This document shows, in pieces, positions 42,348-51,013 of a stretch of 64,000 nucleotides of DNA (its first letter is position 1; every line of letters begins with the position of its first letter). The translations under genes and the position numbers were made by a program. The DNA comes from Coriobacteriaceae bacterium. Its GTDB lineage: Bacteria > Actinomycetota > Coriobacteriia > Coriobacteriales > Coriobacteriaceae. The stretch lies in assembly GCA_902364975.1 (NCBI GenBank), contig CABJFQ010000006.1:9980-73979 (forward strand). The letters are read 5' to 3'. Below the pieces are notes generated by a model. That model was not told the origin of the DNA, did not search any database, and was given only the letters and a program-made list of their open reading frames with translations.

Positions 42348-45098
42348 GTGAGCGATTGCAAGAGGGTTTACCGTTTTGGAACCGACGCCCGGGGCACCTG
42401 TGTCACTGAGGGCGACAAATCCATGAACTTCGTGCTTGGCGGCAAAGGCGCAAACCTTGCCGAGATGAGCCGCATCGGTCTGCCGGTTCCCGGTGGCTTT
42501 ACCATTACCTGCCAGACCTGTGTCGAGTACTCCGGTGCCGGCAACGTCTGGCCCGAAGGCGCACTCGATGAGATCGTTGCCGCCGAGGCGGACCTCGAGG
42601 CCCGTTGCGGCAAGAAACTCGGCGATGCCTCCGATCCGCTGCTCGTGTCGGTTCGCTCGGGCGCTCCGTTCTCCATGCCCGGCATGATGGACACGGTCCT
42701 CAACCTGGGCTTCAACGACGATTCCGTCCAGGGCCTTATCGCCCAGACGCAGAACCCGCGCTTTGCCTGGGACAGCTACCGTCGCTTTATCCAGATGTTC
42801 TCCAACGTCGTCATGGGCGTCGACGCCGACCTATTCGAGAACGCCCTGACCCAGGCCCGCCTGGTCGCCGGCGTTCGTGTCGATTCCGAGCTTTCGGCCG
42901 AGGACCTGCAGGAGCTCGTCGAGACCTTTAAGGGCATCTTCTCCGAGAACGTCGAGGCGACCCTGTATCCCGAGCTCGAGGTCGCCGACGGTAAGCCCGT
43001 TTTTCCGCACGATCCGGAGCTCCAGCTGCGCCTTGCCATCCAGGCCGTCTTTGGCAGCTGGATGAACGAGCGCGCCTGCATCTACCGCAAGCAGCACGGC
43101 ATTTCCGACGAGCTCGGCACCGCCGTCAACGTCCAGGCCATGGCCTTTGGCAACAAGGGCGAGACCTCTGCGACCGGCGTCGCCTTTACGCGCAACCCGG
43201 CCGACGGCACCAAGGAGTTCTATGGCGACTTTTTGGTGAATGCCCAGGGCGAGGACGTCGTCGCCGGCATCCGAAACACCGAGCCCATCGCCGACCTCAA
43301 GACCACCTCGGGCCTCGAGTCCGCAGGCGAGGAGCTCGAGCGCGTGTTCCTGACGCTCGAGGATCATTACCGCGATATGTGCGATATCGAGTTCACCATC
43401 GAGCAGGGTAAGCTCTGGATGCTCCAGACCCGCGTGGGCAAGCGCACCGCCACCGCCGCCCTGCGCATCGCCATCGAGATGGTCGAGGAGGGCCTCATCA
43501 CCCGCGAGGAGGCCGTGAGCCGCATCGACCCCGCACAGCTCGACCAGCTCCTGCACCCGCAGTTCGACGCCTCCAAGAAGTACGAGGCCCTGGCCAGCGG
43601 CCTTAACGCCAGCCCTGGTGCCGCCGTGGGCGAGGTCGTGTTCTCGAGTGATGACGCCGTCGCGCGTTCCGCCGAGGGCCACAAGGTCATTCTGGTCCGC
43701 TGGGAGACCAACCCCGACGACCTGAAGGGCATGGTCGCCGCCGAGGGCATCCTGACCAGCCACGGTGGCAAGACGAGCCATGCCGCCGTTATCGCCCGCG
43801 GCATGGGTACGCCCTGCGTTTGCGGCGTTGAGCGCTTCCACATTGACGCGGCAGAGAAGGTCGTGCGCATCGAGGGCAGCGACCGCGTGCTGCGCGAGGG
43901 CGATGTCATCTCCATCGACGGCACCCAGGGTATCGTCGTCGACGGCGCGGTCGACCTGGTCTCTGCAGAGCTCACCGGCGACCTGGACACCATCCTGTCT
44001 TGGGCCGATGAGATCCGTTTGGACGAGACCGACGGTCACGCCAACCACGTGCGCGTCAACGCCGACAACCCCGAGGATGCCGAGCTCGCGCTCGAGTTTG
44101 GCGCCGAGGCCATCGGTCTGTGCCGCACCGAGCACATGTTCCTGGGCGATCGCAAGAACATCATCCAGAGCTTTATCCTGTCTGACGATGAGGCCGTGAA
44201 GCAGCAGGCCCTGGCCGACTTGCTCAAGGTTCAGACCGAGGACTTCCTGGCGATGTCCAAGACCATGTCCGGTCGCGATGTGGTCGTCCGCCTGCTCGAT
44301 CCGCCGCTTCATGAGTTCCTGGATAATCCTCGCGAGCTCGAGGTCGCCATCACCAAGAAGGAGGCCGCCGGCGCTCCCGAGGAGGAGCTCACTGCCCTGC
44401 GCGCCCGCCTGCGTCGCATTGACGGCATGGTCGAGTCCAACCCCATGCTGGGCTTGCGCGGCGTGCGCCTGTCCGTCGTCTTTGGCGATCTGCCGCTCAT
44501 GCAGGTTCGCGCCGTCGCCACGGCCGCTGCCCGCCTTATCAAGGAGGGTGTCGACCCGCGCCCCGAGATCATGGTTCCGCTCGTTTCCATCACGGCCGAG
44601 CATGTCCAGACCCGCGAGGTTATCGAGCGCGTGATCGCCGAGGTTTCCGCCGAGGAAGGCGTCGAGCTCAATATTCCCGTGGGCACGATGCTCGAGCTGC
44701 CGCGTGCCTGCATGGTCGCCGACGAGATCGCCCATCATGCCGACTTCTTCTGCTTTGGCACCAACGACCTCACCCAGACGACCTTTGGCTTCTCGCGCGA
44801 TGACGCCGAGGCCAAGTTCATCCCGCTGTACATGCATAAAAAGATCCTGAAAGACAACCCCTTCGAGACCATCGACGCGGCGGTGCTGGAGCTCGTGCGC
44901 TTGGCCGTCGAGAAGGGCCGCGCCACCAATCCCGACATGCACTTTGGCGTGTGCGGCGAACACGGCGGCGACCCCAAGTCCATCAAGGGCCTGTTTAACG
45001 TGGCCGACGTGGACTACGTGTCCTGCTCGCCCTATCGCGTGCCCCTCGCGCGCCTGGCTGCCGCTCAGGCCAAGCTCGAGGCCAAGCGTTCCGCCTAA
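42348..45098 (+). CDS. ppdK: Pyruvate, phosphate dikinase
   Basis: The 916-residue enzyme reversibly interconverts PEP, AMP and PPi with pyruvate, ATP and Pi. In anaerobes it works in glycolysis or PEP supply. Domains in order are: ATP-grasp (LGGKGANLAEM, SGAPFSMPGMMDTVLNLG), the swivelling phosphohistidine domain (GGKTSHAAVIARGMG with the catalytic His and regulatory Thr), and the C-terminal PEP barrel (GLCRTEHMF, GTNDLTQTTFG, CGEHGGDP). The GTG at 42348 has AAGGGG upstream. The regulator is encoded upstream. Confidence 0.97.
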   Translation: MSDCKRVYRFGTDARGTCVTEGDKSMNFVLGGKGANLAEMSRIGLPVPGGFTITCQTCVEYSGAGNVWPEGALDEIVAAEADLEARCGKKLGDASDPLLVSVRSGAPFSMPGMMDTVLNLGFNDDSVQGLIAQTQNPRFAWDSYRRFIQMFSNVVMGVDADLFENALTQARLVAGVRVDSELSAEDLQELVETFKGIFSENVEATLYPELEVADGKPVFPHDPELQLRLAIQAVFGSWMNERACIYRKQHGISDELGTAVNVQAMAFGNKGETSATGVAFTRNPADGTKEFYGDFLVNAQGEDVVAGIRNTEPIADLKTTSGLESAGEELERVFLTLEDHYRDMCDIEFTIEQGKLWMLQTRVGKRTATAALRIAIEMVEEGLITREEAVSRIDPAQLDQLLHPQFDASKKYEALASGLNASPGAAVGEVVFSSDDAVARSAEGHKVILVRWETNPDDLKGMVAAEGILTSHGGKTSHAAVIARGMGTPCVCGVERFHIDAAEKVVRIEGSDRVLREGDVISIDGTQGIVVDGAVDLVSAELTGDLDTILSWADEIRLDETDGHANHVRVNADNPEDAELALEFGAEAIGLCRTEHMFLGDRKNIIQSFILSDDEAVKQQALADLLKVQTEDFLAMSKTMSGRDVVVRLLDPPLHEFLDNPRELEVAITKKEAAGAPEEELTALRARLRRIDGMVESNPMLGLRGVRLSVVFGDLPLMQVRAVATAAARLIKEGVDPRPEIMVPLVSITAEHVQTREVIERVIAEVSAEEGVELNIPVGTMLELPRACMVADEIAHHADFFCFGTNDLTQTTFGFSRDDAEAKFIPLYMHKKILKDNPFETIDAAVLELVRLAVEKGRATNPDMHFGVCGEHGGDPKSIKGLFNVADVDYVSCSPYRVPLARLAAAQAKLEAKRSA

Positions 45099-45136
45099 CG
45101 TTTTGGGTTTAGACGCCTAGCGTAGCCCCCTTCATG

Positions 45137-45180
45137 CCGCCCGTCTCATTCGTGAGACGGGCGGTTATCATGTGCGGGTT
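45137..45180 (+). terminator. Hairpin after ppdK
   Basis: A perfect 11-bp stem (45137-45147 with 45154-45164) lies 38 bp after the stop. It is followed only by TTAT and, later, T-rich sequence, so it may be a weak terminator. Confidence 0.6.
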
Positions 45181-45210
45181 TTGTCTTTTTGTCTGCGTGA
45201 AAAAATGTTC

Positions 45211-45238
45211 TTGCAGCAGAAACCCGCGCGTGTATACT
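45211..45238 (+). promoter_or_regulatory. Promoter of rplS
   Basis: TTGCAG (45211-45216) and TATACT (45233-45238) are separated by 16 bp, giving a leader of about 60 nt. Confidence 0.75.
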
Positions 45239-45259
45239 CGAATACGTTTGTTCAACTAC

Positions 45260-45283
45260 GTGCCGGCCAAGGTGGTACGGCAC
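45260..45283 (+). promoter_or_regulatory. Leader hairpin upstream of rplS
   Basis: GTGCCG pairs with CGGCAC and an inner GCCA with TGGT, separated by a one-base bulge. It lies between the promoter and the ribosome-binding site and could be an L19 autoregulatory site; this is inference. Confidence 0.35.
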
Positions 45284-45307
45284 CTCTAGAAGAGTAAGGA
45301 ATTGCAC

Positions 45308-45649
45308 ATGGATTACATCCGCGCAATCGAGCGTCAGCAGATCCGCGAGGACATTCCTCAGGTTCGCGTCGCCGACAACGTCAAGGTTCACTACCGCATT
45401 AAGGAAGGCGACCGCGAGCGCATTCAGGTCTTCCAGGGCGACGTCATCCGCATGGCCGGCGCCGGTGCCCGCGAGACCTTCACCGTCCGCAAGATGTCCT
45501 TCGGTGTCGGTGTTGAGCGTACCTTCCCGCTTCACAGCCCCAAGATCGCCAAGCTCGAGGTCGTTCGTCATGGTCGCGTCCGTCGCGCCAAGCTGTACTA
45601 CCTCCGCGACAAGGTGGGCAAGGCTGCTCGCATCCCCGAGAAGCGCTAA
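45308..45649 (+). CDS. rplS: 50S ribosomal protein L19
   Basis: The 113-residue protein has the family core ([64 protein letters not shown]). It sits at the 30S-50S interface. ATG 45308 fits the family start and the AAGGA site. It is a single-gene unit with its own promoter and terminator. Confidence 0.98.
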   Translation: MDYIRAIERQQIREDIPQVRVADNVKVHYRIKEGDRERIQVFQGDVIRMAGAGARETFTVRKMSFGVGVERTFPLHSPKIAKLEVVRHGRVRRAKLYYLRDKVGKAARIPEKR

Positions 45650-45683
45650 GAAGATCGCAGCGTCTGTCCACTCGTTTGGACAC

Positions 45684-45713
45684 AAGGGTCACCTTCGGGT
45701 GGCCCTTCTTTTT
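45684..45713 (+). terminator. Terminator of rplS
   Basis: A 10-bp stem with a TTCG tetraloop (45684-45693 with 45698-45707) is followed by CTTTTTAT. Confidence 0.92.
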
Positions 45714-45742
45714 ATCTGATTTGCATGCAAGGAGGGCCTGGT

Positions 45743-46531
45743 ATGGCCAATATGACGAGCTCGGTTTCGGCATCGCAGGTTGCCGGTGAGTTGGCGAGCG
45801 CTACGTTTGAGGAGATCCCCGCCCTCGTGGAGCATTATCGCGAGGACCCGCGCCAGCAGGTGATCAAGGCTTGCGAGCGTGCTCTTAAGCGCCATGCCAA
45901 GGAACTTGCCGAGCGCGAGCGCGTCAATGACATGTACGAGCTTATGCATGAGCTTGGCGGCGATGGGGTAGTCGTTGGTGTCGACGAGGTGGGTCGCGGA
46001 TCGGTGGCCGGTCCTTTGACGGTATGCGCCGTCTGCCTTCCTATGGAGCCGCGCGTCTGGGGCATCAACGATTCCAAAAAGCTCACGCCGGCGCGCCGCG
46101 AGTTGCTCTCAGTGAAGATTGCCGAGGTGGCGACGGCAATTGGTTTTTGCCATATCGCGCCTAAGGATATCGATGAGATGGGCATGGCCCGCGCCATTCG
46201 AGCCGCTGTCGCGGGCGCCGTGGCCGATACGGGGCTCGAGCCCGATTGCGTGCTTATGGACGGTAACCCCTTGGGCGCCGTTCCCAACGAGCGCGACGTG
46301 GTGAAGGGCGATGCCAAGATCGCCTGTATCGCCGCGGCGTCCATCATGGCCAAGGTCACGCGTGATGAGATGATGGTCGAGTACGATGCCGAGTATCCCG
46401 AGTACCATTTGGCCGAATCGAAAGGCTACGCAAGCCCCGAGCACATCGAGGCCATTCGCAAACATGGACTTTGTCCACTGCACCGCGTGAGCTTTTGCGG
46501 AAACTTTCTGCAGACTGAGCGCCTTTTCTAG
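45743..46531 (+). CDS. rnhB: Ribonuclease HII
   Basis: The 262-residue enzyme removes ribonucleotides from DNA. The catalytic domain starts near residue 75 with VVGVDEVGRGSVAGPL, followed by DSKKL, LMDGNP, KGDAKIACIAAASIMAKVTRD and GYASPEHIEAI, so all acidic residues are present. The N-terminal 70 residues are a helical extension similar to that of Bacillus RnhB. ATG 45743 is 7 nt after AAGGAGG. Confidence 0.96.
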   Translation: MANMTSSVSASQVAGELASATFEEIPALVEHYREDPRQQVIKACERALKRHAKELAERERVNDMYELMHELGGDGVVVGVDEVGRGSVAGPLTVCAVCLPMEPRVWGINDSKKLTPARRELLSVKIAEVATAIGFCHIAPKDIDEMGMARAIRAAVAGAVADTGLEPDCVLMDGNPLGAVPNERDVVKGDAKIACIAAASIMAKVTRDEMMVEYDAEYPEYHLAESKGYASPEHIEAIRKHGLCPLHRVSFCGNFLQTERLF

Positions 46532-46580
46532 GTCAATTGTGGAGACAGGGACCTCAGGGGTTTTATAAACCTGCTGGTAG

Positions 46581-46622
46581 CGGGCCGTATGCAACACCAT
46601 TGCTGCGTACGGCCCGTTTTTT
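46581..46622 (+). terminator. Terminator after rnhB
   Basis: CGGGCCGTA (46581-46589) pairs with TACGGCCCG (46608-46616), with extra inner pairing, followed by TTTTTT. The remaining sequence up to 46720 shows no other feature apart from the yraN ribosome site. Confidence 0.9.
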
Positions 46623-46720
46623 GACGGCATTTGGTCAGCTTTTGGTTTGCTTCCGGTACTTACCCGCATGAAAGGTGCCCTCATCATCGGGGCAATGCAG
46701 CGTGCGGGAAAGGAGACCCC

Positions 46721-47206
46721 ATGAGTGCCGCAAGCAAAAAGAGCAAGACGAAGCAGCTCAAGGAGCGTTGGGAAAACGGCGAGCTCGACTGCGGGGCGAT
46801 GACGCCCGAGTTTATCAAGGGACTCAGTCCCCGCGAGCTGGGCATGCTGGGCGAGCTGATCACCATCGACTACTTTAACGAGCGCGGCTACACCTTGCTG
46901 GAGCAGGGTTATCGTTGCACCGAGGGCGAGGCCGATCTGGTGCTGCTCGATGAGCTCGACGATGTCGTGGTGATGGCCGAGGTCAAGACCAGACGCGTTG
47001 CACTGGATTGCAGCACGCGGGTCTTTCCCGAGGAGGCCGTGGACGCTCAAAAGCAACGCCGCTACCGCCGCATCGCAAGTTGCTATCTCATGCAGCATTA
47101 TCCGCTCAAGGCGATTCGCTTCGATGCCGTGGGTGTCACCATTCGTGGCGGGCATATCGCTGAGATCGAGCATCAGTACAACGCGTTCGATTGGCAGGTG
47201 TCGTGA
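46721..47206 (+). CDS. yraN: YraN/UPF0102 family endonuclease-like protein
   Basis: The 161-residue protein has the family core GELITIDYFNERGYTLLEQGYRCTEGEADLVLLD and VVMAEVKTR, a restriction-endonuclease-like Glu-Asp-ExK site. Its function is not established, though its genomic company with comM, dprA and rnhB points to DNA metabolism. An N-terminal extension of about 45 charged residues precedes the core. ATG 46721 follows AAAGGAG. It overlaps comM by one base. Confidence 0.9.
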   Translation: MSAASKKSKTKQLKERWENGELDCGAMTPEFIKGLSPRELGMLGELITIDYFNERGYTLLEQGYRCTEGEADLVLLDELDDVVVMAEVKTRRVALDCSTRVFPEEAVDAQKQRRYRRIASCYLMQHYPLKAIRFDAVGVTIRGGHIAEIEHQYNAFDWQVS

Positions 47207-48729
47207 TGGCGTTCGAGACGTTTGCCGTTCACGCGGCCTGCATCCGTGGCGTCGAGGCGATTCACGTCACGGTCGAGGTCTCGCTTGCCGGTGGTGTTCC
47301 GGGCATCCAAATGCTTGGCATTCCGAGTATGGAGGTGATGGAGTCACGCGGTCGTATTCGCTGCGCGATGCGCTCCGCCGGGTTCGAGATCCCACGCTCG
47401 GGCATTACGGTCAACCTAGCGCCCGGCGATATTCGCAAGACCGGTAGCGGCTTTGATCTGCCCATCGCCATCGCGGTTCTGGCGGCCGATGGGCAGATTC
47501 CCCGTGACAACCTCGATCGCTGCCTTATCGCCGGCGAGCTCGGCTTGGACGGTACGGTGCTTCCCGTCAAGGGCGAGGTGGCGTTTCAGCTATTGGCGCG
47601 TGATATGGGGCTGTCCTTTATCGCCGGCAGGTCCGATCAGCATGTGCCGCTCGCGGGCGTGGATTGTGGATTCATCGATCATTTGTCTCAGCTTGCCCAT
47701 GGCATGGGCGAGGCGGCTCGGCACTATCTGGATTCCGAGGGCGTCGAGGCGACCTTTGAGCCCGAGCTCGACTATGCCGACGTACTGGGGCAGGAAGTCG
47801 CTAAACGCGGCATGGCGCTTGCGGCGGCAGGAGAACTCGGCTTGCTCATGATTGGGTCCCCGGGATCGGGCAAGACGATGCTTGCGCGCCGTATGACCGG
47901 CATCCTGCCCGAGCTTTCCATTGAGGATCAGCAGGAGGCGCTGTGCATCCATTCGGTCTTGGGCGAGAACATCGATGGCTTATTGGCAGGTCATCGGCCG
48001 TTTCGAAGCCCCCATCACAGTATTTCAACGGCGGGTCTCATTGGCGGAGGACGCCCGGTGCATCCGGGTGAGATCAGCCTGGCTCATGGCGGCGTGCTCT
48101 TTTTGGACGAGCTTGCCGAGTTTCCCACGGGTGTGCTGCAGACGCTGCGTCAGCCCATCGAACGCGGCTATGTGAGGATCGTACGCGTCGACGGGGCCTT
48201 TACCTTCCCGTCGCGCTTTCAGCTGCTGGCCGCGAGCAATCCCTGCCCCTGCGGCTTTTTGGGCGATCGCGAGGTGCCATGCCGCTGCTCGGCATCGATG
48301 GTGGAGCGCTATCGGGCAAAGCTGCGCGGTCCTTTAGCCGACCGTATCGACATGATGATCGATGTGACCCGTCCCGACCCCCAAGTGATTATCGAGGGTG
48401 CGGAGGGTATGTCGTCGGCCGAGTTGCGTGACTACGTTGTGCGCGGTCGCGCCTTTCGCGCCTGGCGCGAGTCCCGTATGGACGATGCGGATGCCGAGGT
48501 CGAGGATGACGAGACGCGGTCCATTGACGGCGTCGTTTCGACCTTTGAGCTCGATGATGCGGCGGAGAAGTGTGTGCTCGGCCTGTCGAAGCGCACGCAT
48601 CTCACGGGCCGCGGCATCGTGCGCCTGGTGCGTATCGCACGTACCATCGCCGATGTCGCCGAGAGCGAGCAGGTGACGCAGGATCACGTGCTCGAGGCGG
48701 CGATGTACCAGGGAGGGAGGGACCAATGA
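47206..48729 (+). CDS. comM: ComM/YifB family Mg-chelatase-like AAA+ ATPase
   Basis: The 507-residue protein has an N-terminal Lon-protease-like (ChlI) domain, then an AAA+ module with GSPGSGKTMLARR, the SPHHSIS loop and LFLDELAEF, and a cysteine cluster (NPCPCGFLGDREVPCRCS). A C-terminal helical domain follows. ComM is a hexameric helicase that aids branch migration in natural transformation. It starts at ATG 47206 in a TGATG overlap with yraN and overlaps dprA by four bases. Confidence 0.94.
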   Translation: MAFETFAVHAACIRGVEAIHVTVEVSLAGGVPGIQMLGIPSMEVMESRGRIRCAMRSAGFEIPRSGITVNLAPGDIRKTGSGFDLPIAIAVLAADGQIPRDNLDRCLIAGELGLDGTVLPVKGEVAFQLLARDMGLSFIAGRSDQHVPLAGVDCGFIDHLSQLAHGMGEAARHYLDSEGVEATFEPELDYADVLGQEVAKRGMALAAAGELGLLMIGSPGSGKTMLARRMTGILPELSIEDQQEALCIHSVLGENIDGLLAGHRPFRSPHHSISTAGLIGGGRPVHPGEISLAHGGVLFLDELAEFPTGVLQTLRQPIERGYVRIVRVDGAFTFPSRFQLLAASNPCPCGFLGDREVPCRCSASMVERYRAKLRGPLADRIDMMIDVTRPDPQVIIEGAEGMSSAELRDYVVRGRAFRAWRESRMDDADAEVEDDETRSIDGVVSTFELDDAAEKCVLGLSKRTHLTGRGIVRLVRIARTIADVAESEQVTQDHVLEAAMYQGGRDQ

Positions 48730-49661
48730 TGGCCGAGGGGACCTTCGAACTGCATCCAGGTGACGCGTTGTATCCAGAGTCCGTTTTGGAGCTATCTGAT
48801 GTACCCCAGACGCTCTTTGTGCGCGGCAACCCCGAGGTGCTTTCGACGCCTGCGCTCTCCATCATCGGCGCGCGCAAGGCCTCTCCGTATGGTCTTGCCG
48901 TGGCAGAGCTTGCGGCAAAGGTGGCGGTCGAGGCGGGAGTGACGGTTGTTTCGGGCGGCGCGGTCGGTTGTGACCAGGCCTCGGGTTGGGCTGCGGTCAA
49001 CGCCGGCGGCAAACACGTCGTGGTGCTAGGGACGGGCGCCGACGTGGTTTACCCGCGTTCGAGCGCGGGGCTTATTACTCGCACGCTCGATACGGGCGGC
49101 GCGATCGTGTCGATCTCTCCGTGGGGCATGGGTCCGCGCAAGTTTGCCTTTCCGCGCCGCAATCGCGTGATCGCGGCCCTGTCGCAAGCCCTCTTTGTAT
49201 CCGAGGCGGGTATGCCTTCCGGGACGTTTTCTACAGCCGAGGCTGCTATGGATTTGGGGCGCGAACTTCTTGCCGTGCCGGGGTCGATCCTATCGCCCGA
49301 GTCGCGTGGCACGAATTACCTCATTGCGAACGGTGCCTGCTGCATCATCGACGAGGAATCTATCGAGATGGCTATCTCACGCATCTACGGCACCCTGCGC
49401 TACTCGCGCCCCGATGCTCCCGGCATTGCCGACCTGGATCCAACGCAGCAGACCGTGATGCATGCGCTCATCGCCTCTCCGCTCAAGGTCGATGACATTG
49501 CGGCGCTCGTCTCGCTTGATGCCGTCGGCGTACTTAAGCTCCTGGGTTCGCTTGAGCTCGAGGGCCTTATCGAGCGCATGATGGATGGAAGGTATGCGCC
49601 CTCCAAGTTTGCCCTTCACGCCCAGACGCCCTTCGGTCACAATGGAAAACGTGTCAATTAG
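48726..49661 (+). CDS. dprA: DNA processing protein DprA
   Basis: The 311-residue protein loads RecA on incoming single-stranded DNA. The Rossmann core is seen in LSIIGARKASPYG, VSGGAVGCDQASGWAA, FPRRNRVIAALS and GTNYLIANGA. A C-terminal winged-helix-like part (QQTVMHALIASPLKVDDIAAL) follows. It is shorter than many DprA proteins because the N-terminal SAM-like domain is missing. The start in the ATGA overlap has GGAGGG upstream. Confidence 0.92.
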   Translation: MMAEGTFELHPGDALYPESVLELSDVPQTLFVRGNPEVLSTPALSIIGARKASPYGLAVAELAAKVAVEAGVTVVSGGAVGCDQASGWAAVNAGGKHVVVLGTGADVVYPRSSAGLITRTLDTGGAIVSISPWGMGPRKFAFPRRNRVIAALSQALFVSEAGMPSGTFSTAEAAMDLGRELLAVPGSILSPESRGTNYLIANGACCIIDEESIEMAISRIYGTLRYSRPDAPGIADLDPTQQTVMHALIASPLKVDDIAALVSLDAVGVLKLLGSLELEGLIERMMDGRYAPSKFALHAQTPFGHNGKRVN

Positions 49662-49675
49662 AAAGGTGTTTGCAG

Positions 49676-51013
49676 ATGCAGTTCGATCAGGTGACGGTTA
49701 TCGGTGGCGGTCTGGCGGGATCGGAGTGCGCGATCCAGCTGGCAGATCGCGGGTTTGCCGTAAAGCTGTGCGAGATGCGCCCCCAGGTGAGCTCCCCGGC
49801 CCACCATACCGATCACCTGGCAGAGCTCGTCTGCTCCAATTCGTTTAAGTCGACCCGTCCGGATTCCGCGGCTGGTTTGCTGAAGGCCGAGCTTGAGCGC
49901 ATGGGTTCGGTCCTGCTCGATTGCGCCCATCGCGCGGCTGTTCCCGCCGGTGGCGCCTTGGCGGTCGACCGCGTCAAGTTTTCCGAGCTTGTCGAGGACG
50001 AGGTTGCCGCCCGTCCCAATATCGAGATCGTTCACGGCGAGGTCACGCAGATTCCCGAAGGTCACGTGGTCATTGCCGCCGGCCCCTTGTGCTCGCCGGC
50101 GTTGAGCGAAGAGGTCGTGAAGCTCGTCGGTGGCGACGCCCTTGCGTTCTTCGATGCCGCGGCGCCGATCGTCGATGCCTCCACGCTCGATATGGACGTG
50201 CTGTTCTCGCAGTCGCGCTACGAGGAGCAGGGGAGCGGCGACTATCTCAACGCTCCGCTCAACAAGGAAGAGTACGAGGCCTTTATCGAGGCGCTTACCA
50301 CGGCCGACCGCGTGGTGCTCAAGGACTTTGAGGGCGGCGATCTGTTCCAGGCCTGCCAGCCTGCCGAGGAAGTTGCGCGCACCGGCAAGGACGCCATTCG
50401 CTTTGGCGCCATGAAGCCCGTCGGCCTCACCGACCCGCGAACCGGTCGTCGTCCCTGGGCGGCGATTCAGCTGCGTGCCGAGAACAAGGAGAAGACCGCC
50501 TATAACCTGGTGGGCTTCCAGACCAACCTGACCTTTGGCGAGCAGAAGCGCGTCTTCCATATGGTGCCGGGTCTGGAGAACGCCGAGTTCTTCCGCTACG
50601 GTGTCATGCACCGCAATACCTTTGTCGATGCGCCGCACGTGCTCGATGGCACCTTTGCCGTGCCTGGTACCGGCGTGCGCCTGGCCGGTCAGATCACCGG
50701 CACCGAGGGGTACATGGAAGCCGTGGCGACAGGTCTGCTCGCGGCACTCAACACCTATGCCGAGGCTGTCGGGGCTGCTCCCGTCGAGCTGCCGCGCGTG
50801 GGTGCTTTGGGCGCGCTCGTGGGCTATGCTGCCGATCCGGCCACGGTGGGCTATCAGCCTATGCATGTCAACTTTGGCCTGGTGCCGCCACTCGAGGATG
50901 GTAAGCGCCGCAGCAAGCGCGACCGCTACCAGGCCTATGCGGACCGTGCGCTCGAGGCCCTTGATGCCTATCTGGCCACTCGCCCCGATCTGTTTGGAGG
51001 CGACCGGTCATAG
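49676..51013 (+). CDS. trmFO: Methylenetetrahydrofolate-tRNA-(uracil54-C5)-methyltransferase
   Basis: The 445-residue flavoprotein makes ribothymidine at position 54 of tRNA with methylene-THF and FAD. VTVIGGGLAGSECA is the FAD loop; ELVCSNSFKS, YLNAPLNKEEYE, RFGAMKPVGL and HRNTFVDAP are family blocks. ATG 49676 fits with AAAGG upstream. Its TAG stop overlaps the inferred AUA start of xerC, and a GGAGG in its last codons could serve xerC. Confidence 0.96.
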   Translation: MQFDQVTVIGGGLAGSECAIQLADRGFAVKLCEMRPQVSSPAHHTDHLAELVCSNSFKSTRPDSAAGLLKAELERMGSVLLDCAHRAAVPAGGALAVDRVKFSELVEDEVAARPNIEIVHGEVTQIPEGHVVIAAGPLCSPALSEEVVKLVGGDALAFFDAAAPIVDASTLDMDVLFSQSRYEEQGSGDYLNAPLNKEEYEAFIEALTTADRVVLKDFEGGDLFQACQPAEEVARTGKDAIRFGAMKPVGLTDPRTGRRPWAAIQLRAENKEKTAYNLVGFQTNLTFGEQKRVFHMVPGLENAEFFRYGVMHRNTFVDAPHVLDGTFAVPGTGVRLAGQITGTEGYMEAVATGLLAALNTYAEAVGAAPVELPRVGALGALVGYAADPATVGYQPMHVNFGLVPPLEDGKRRSKRDRYQAYADRALEALDAYLATRPDLFGGDRS

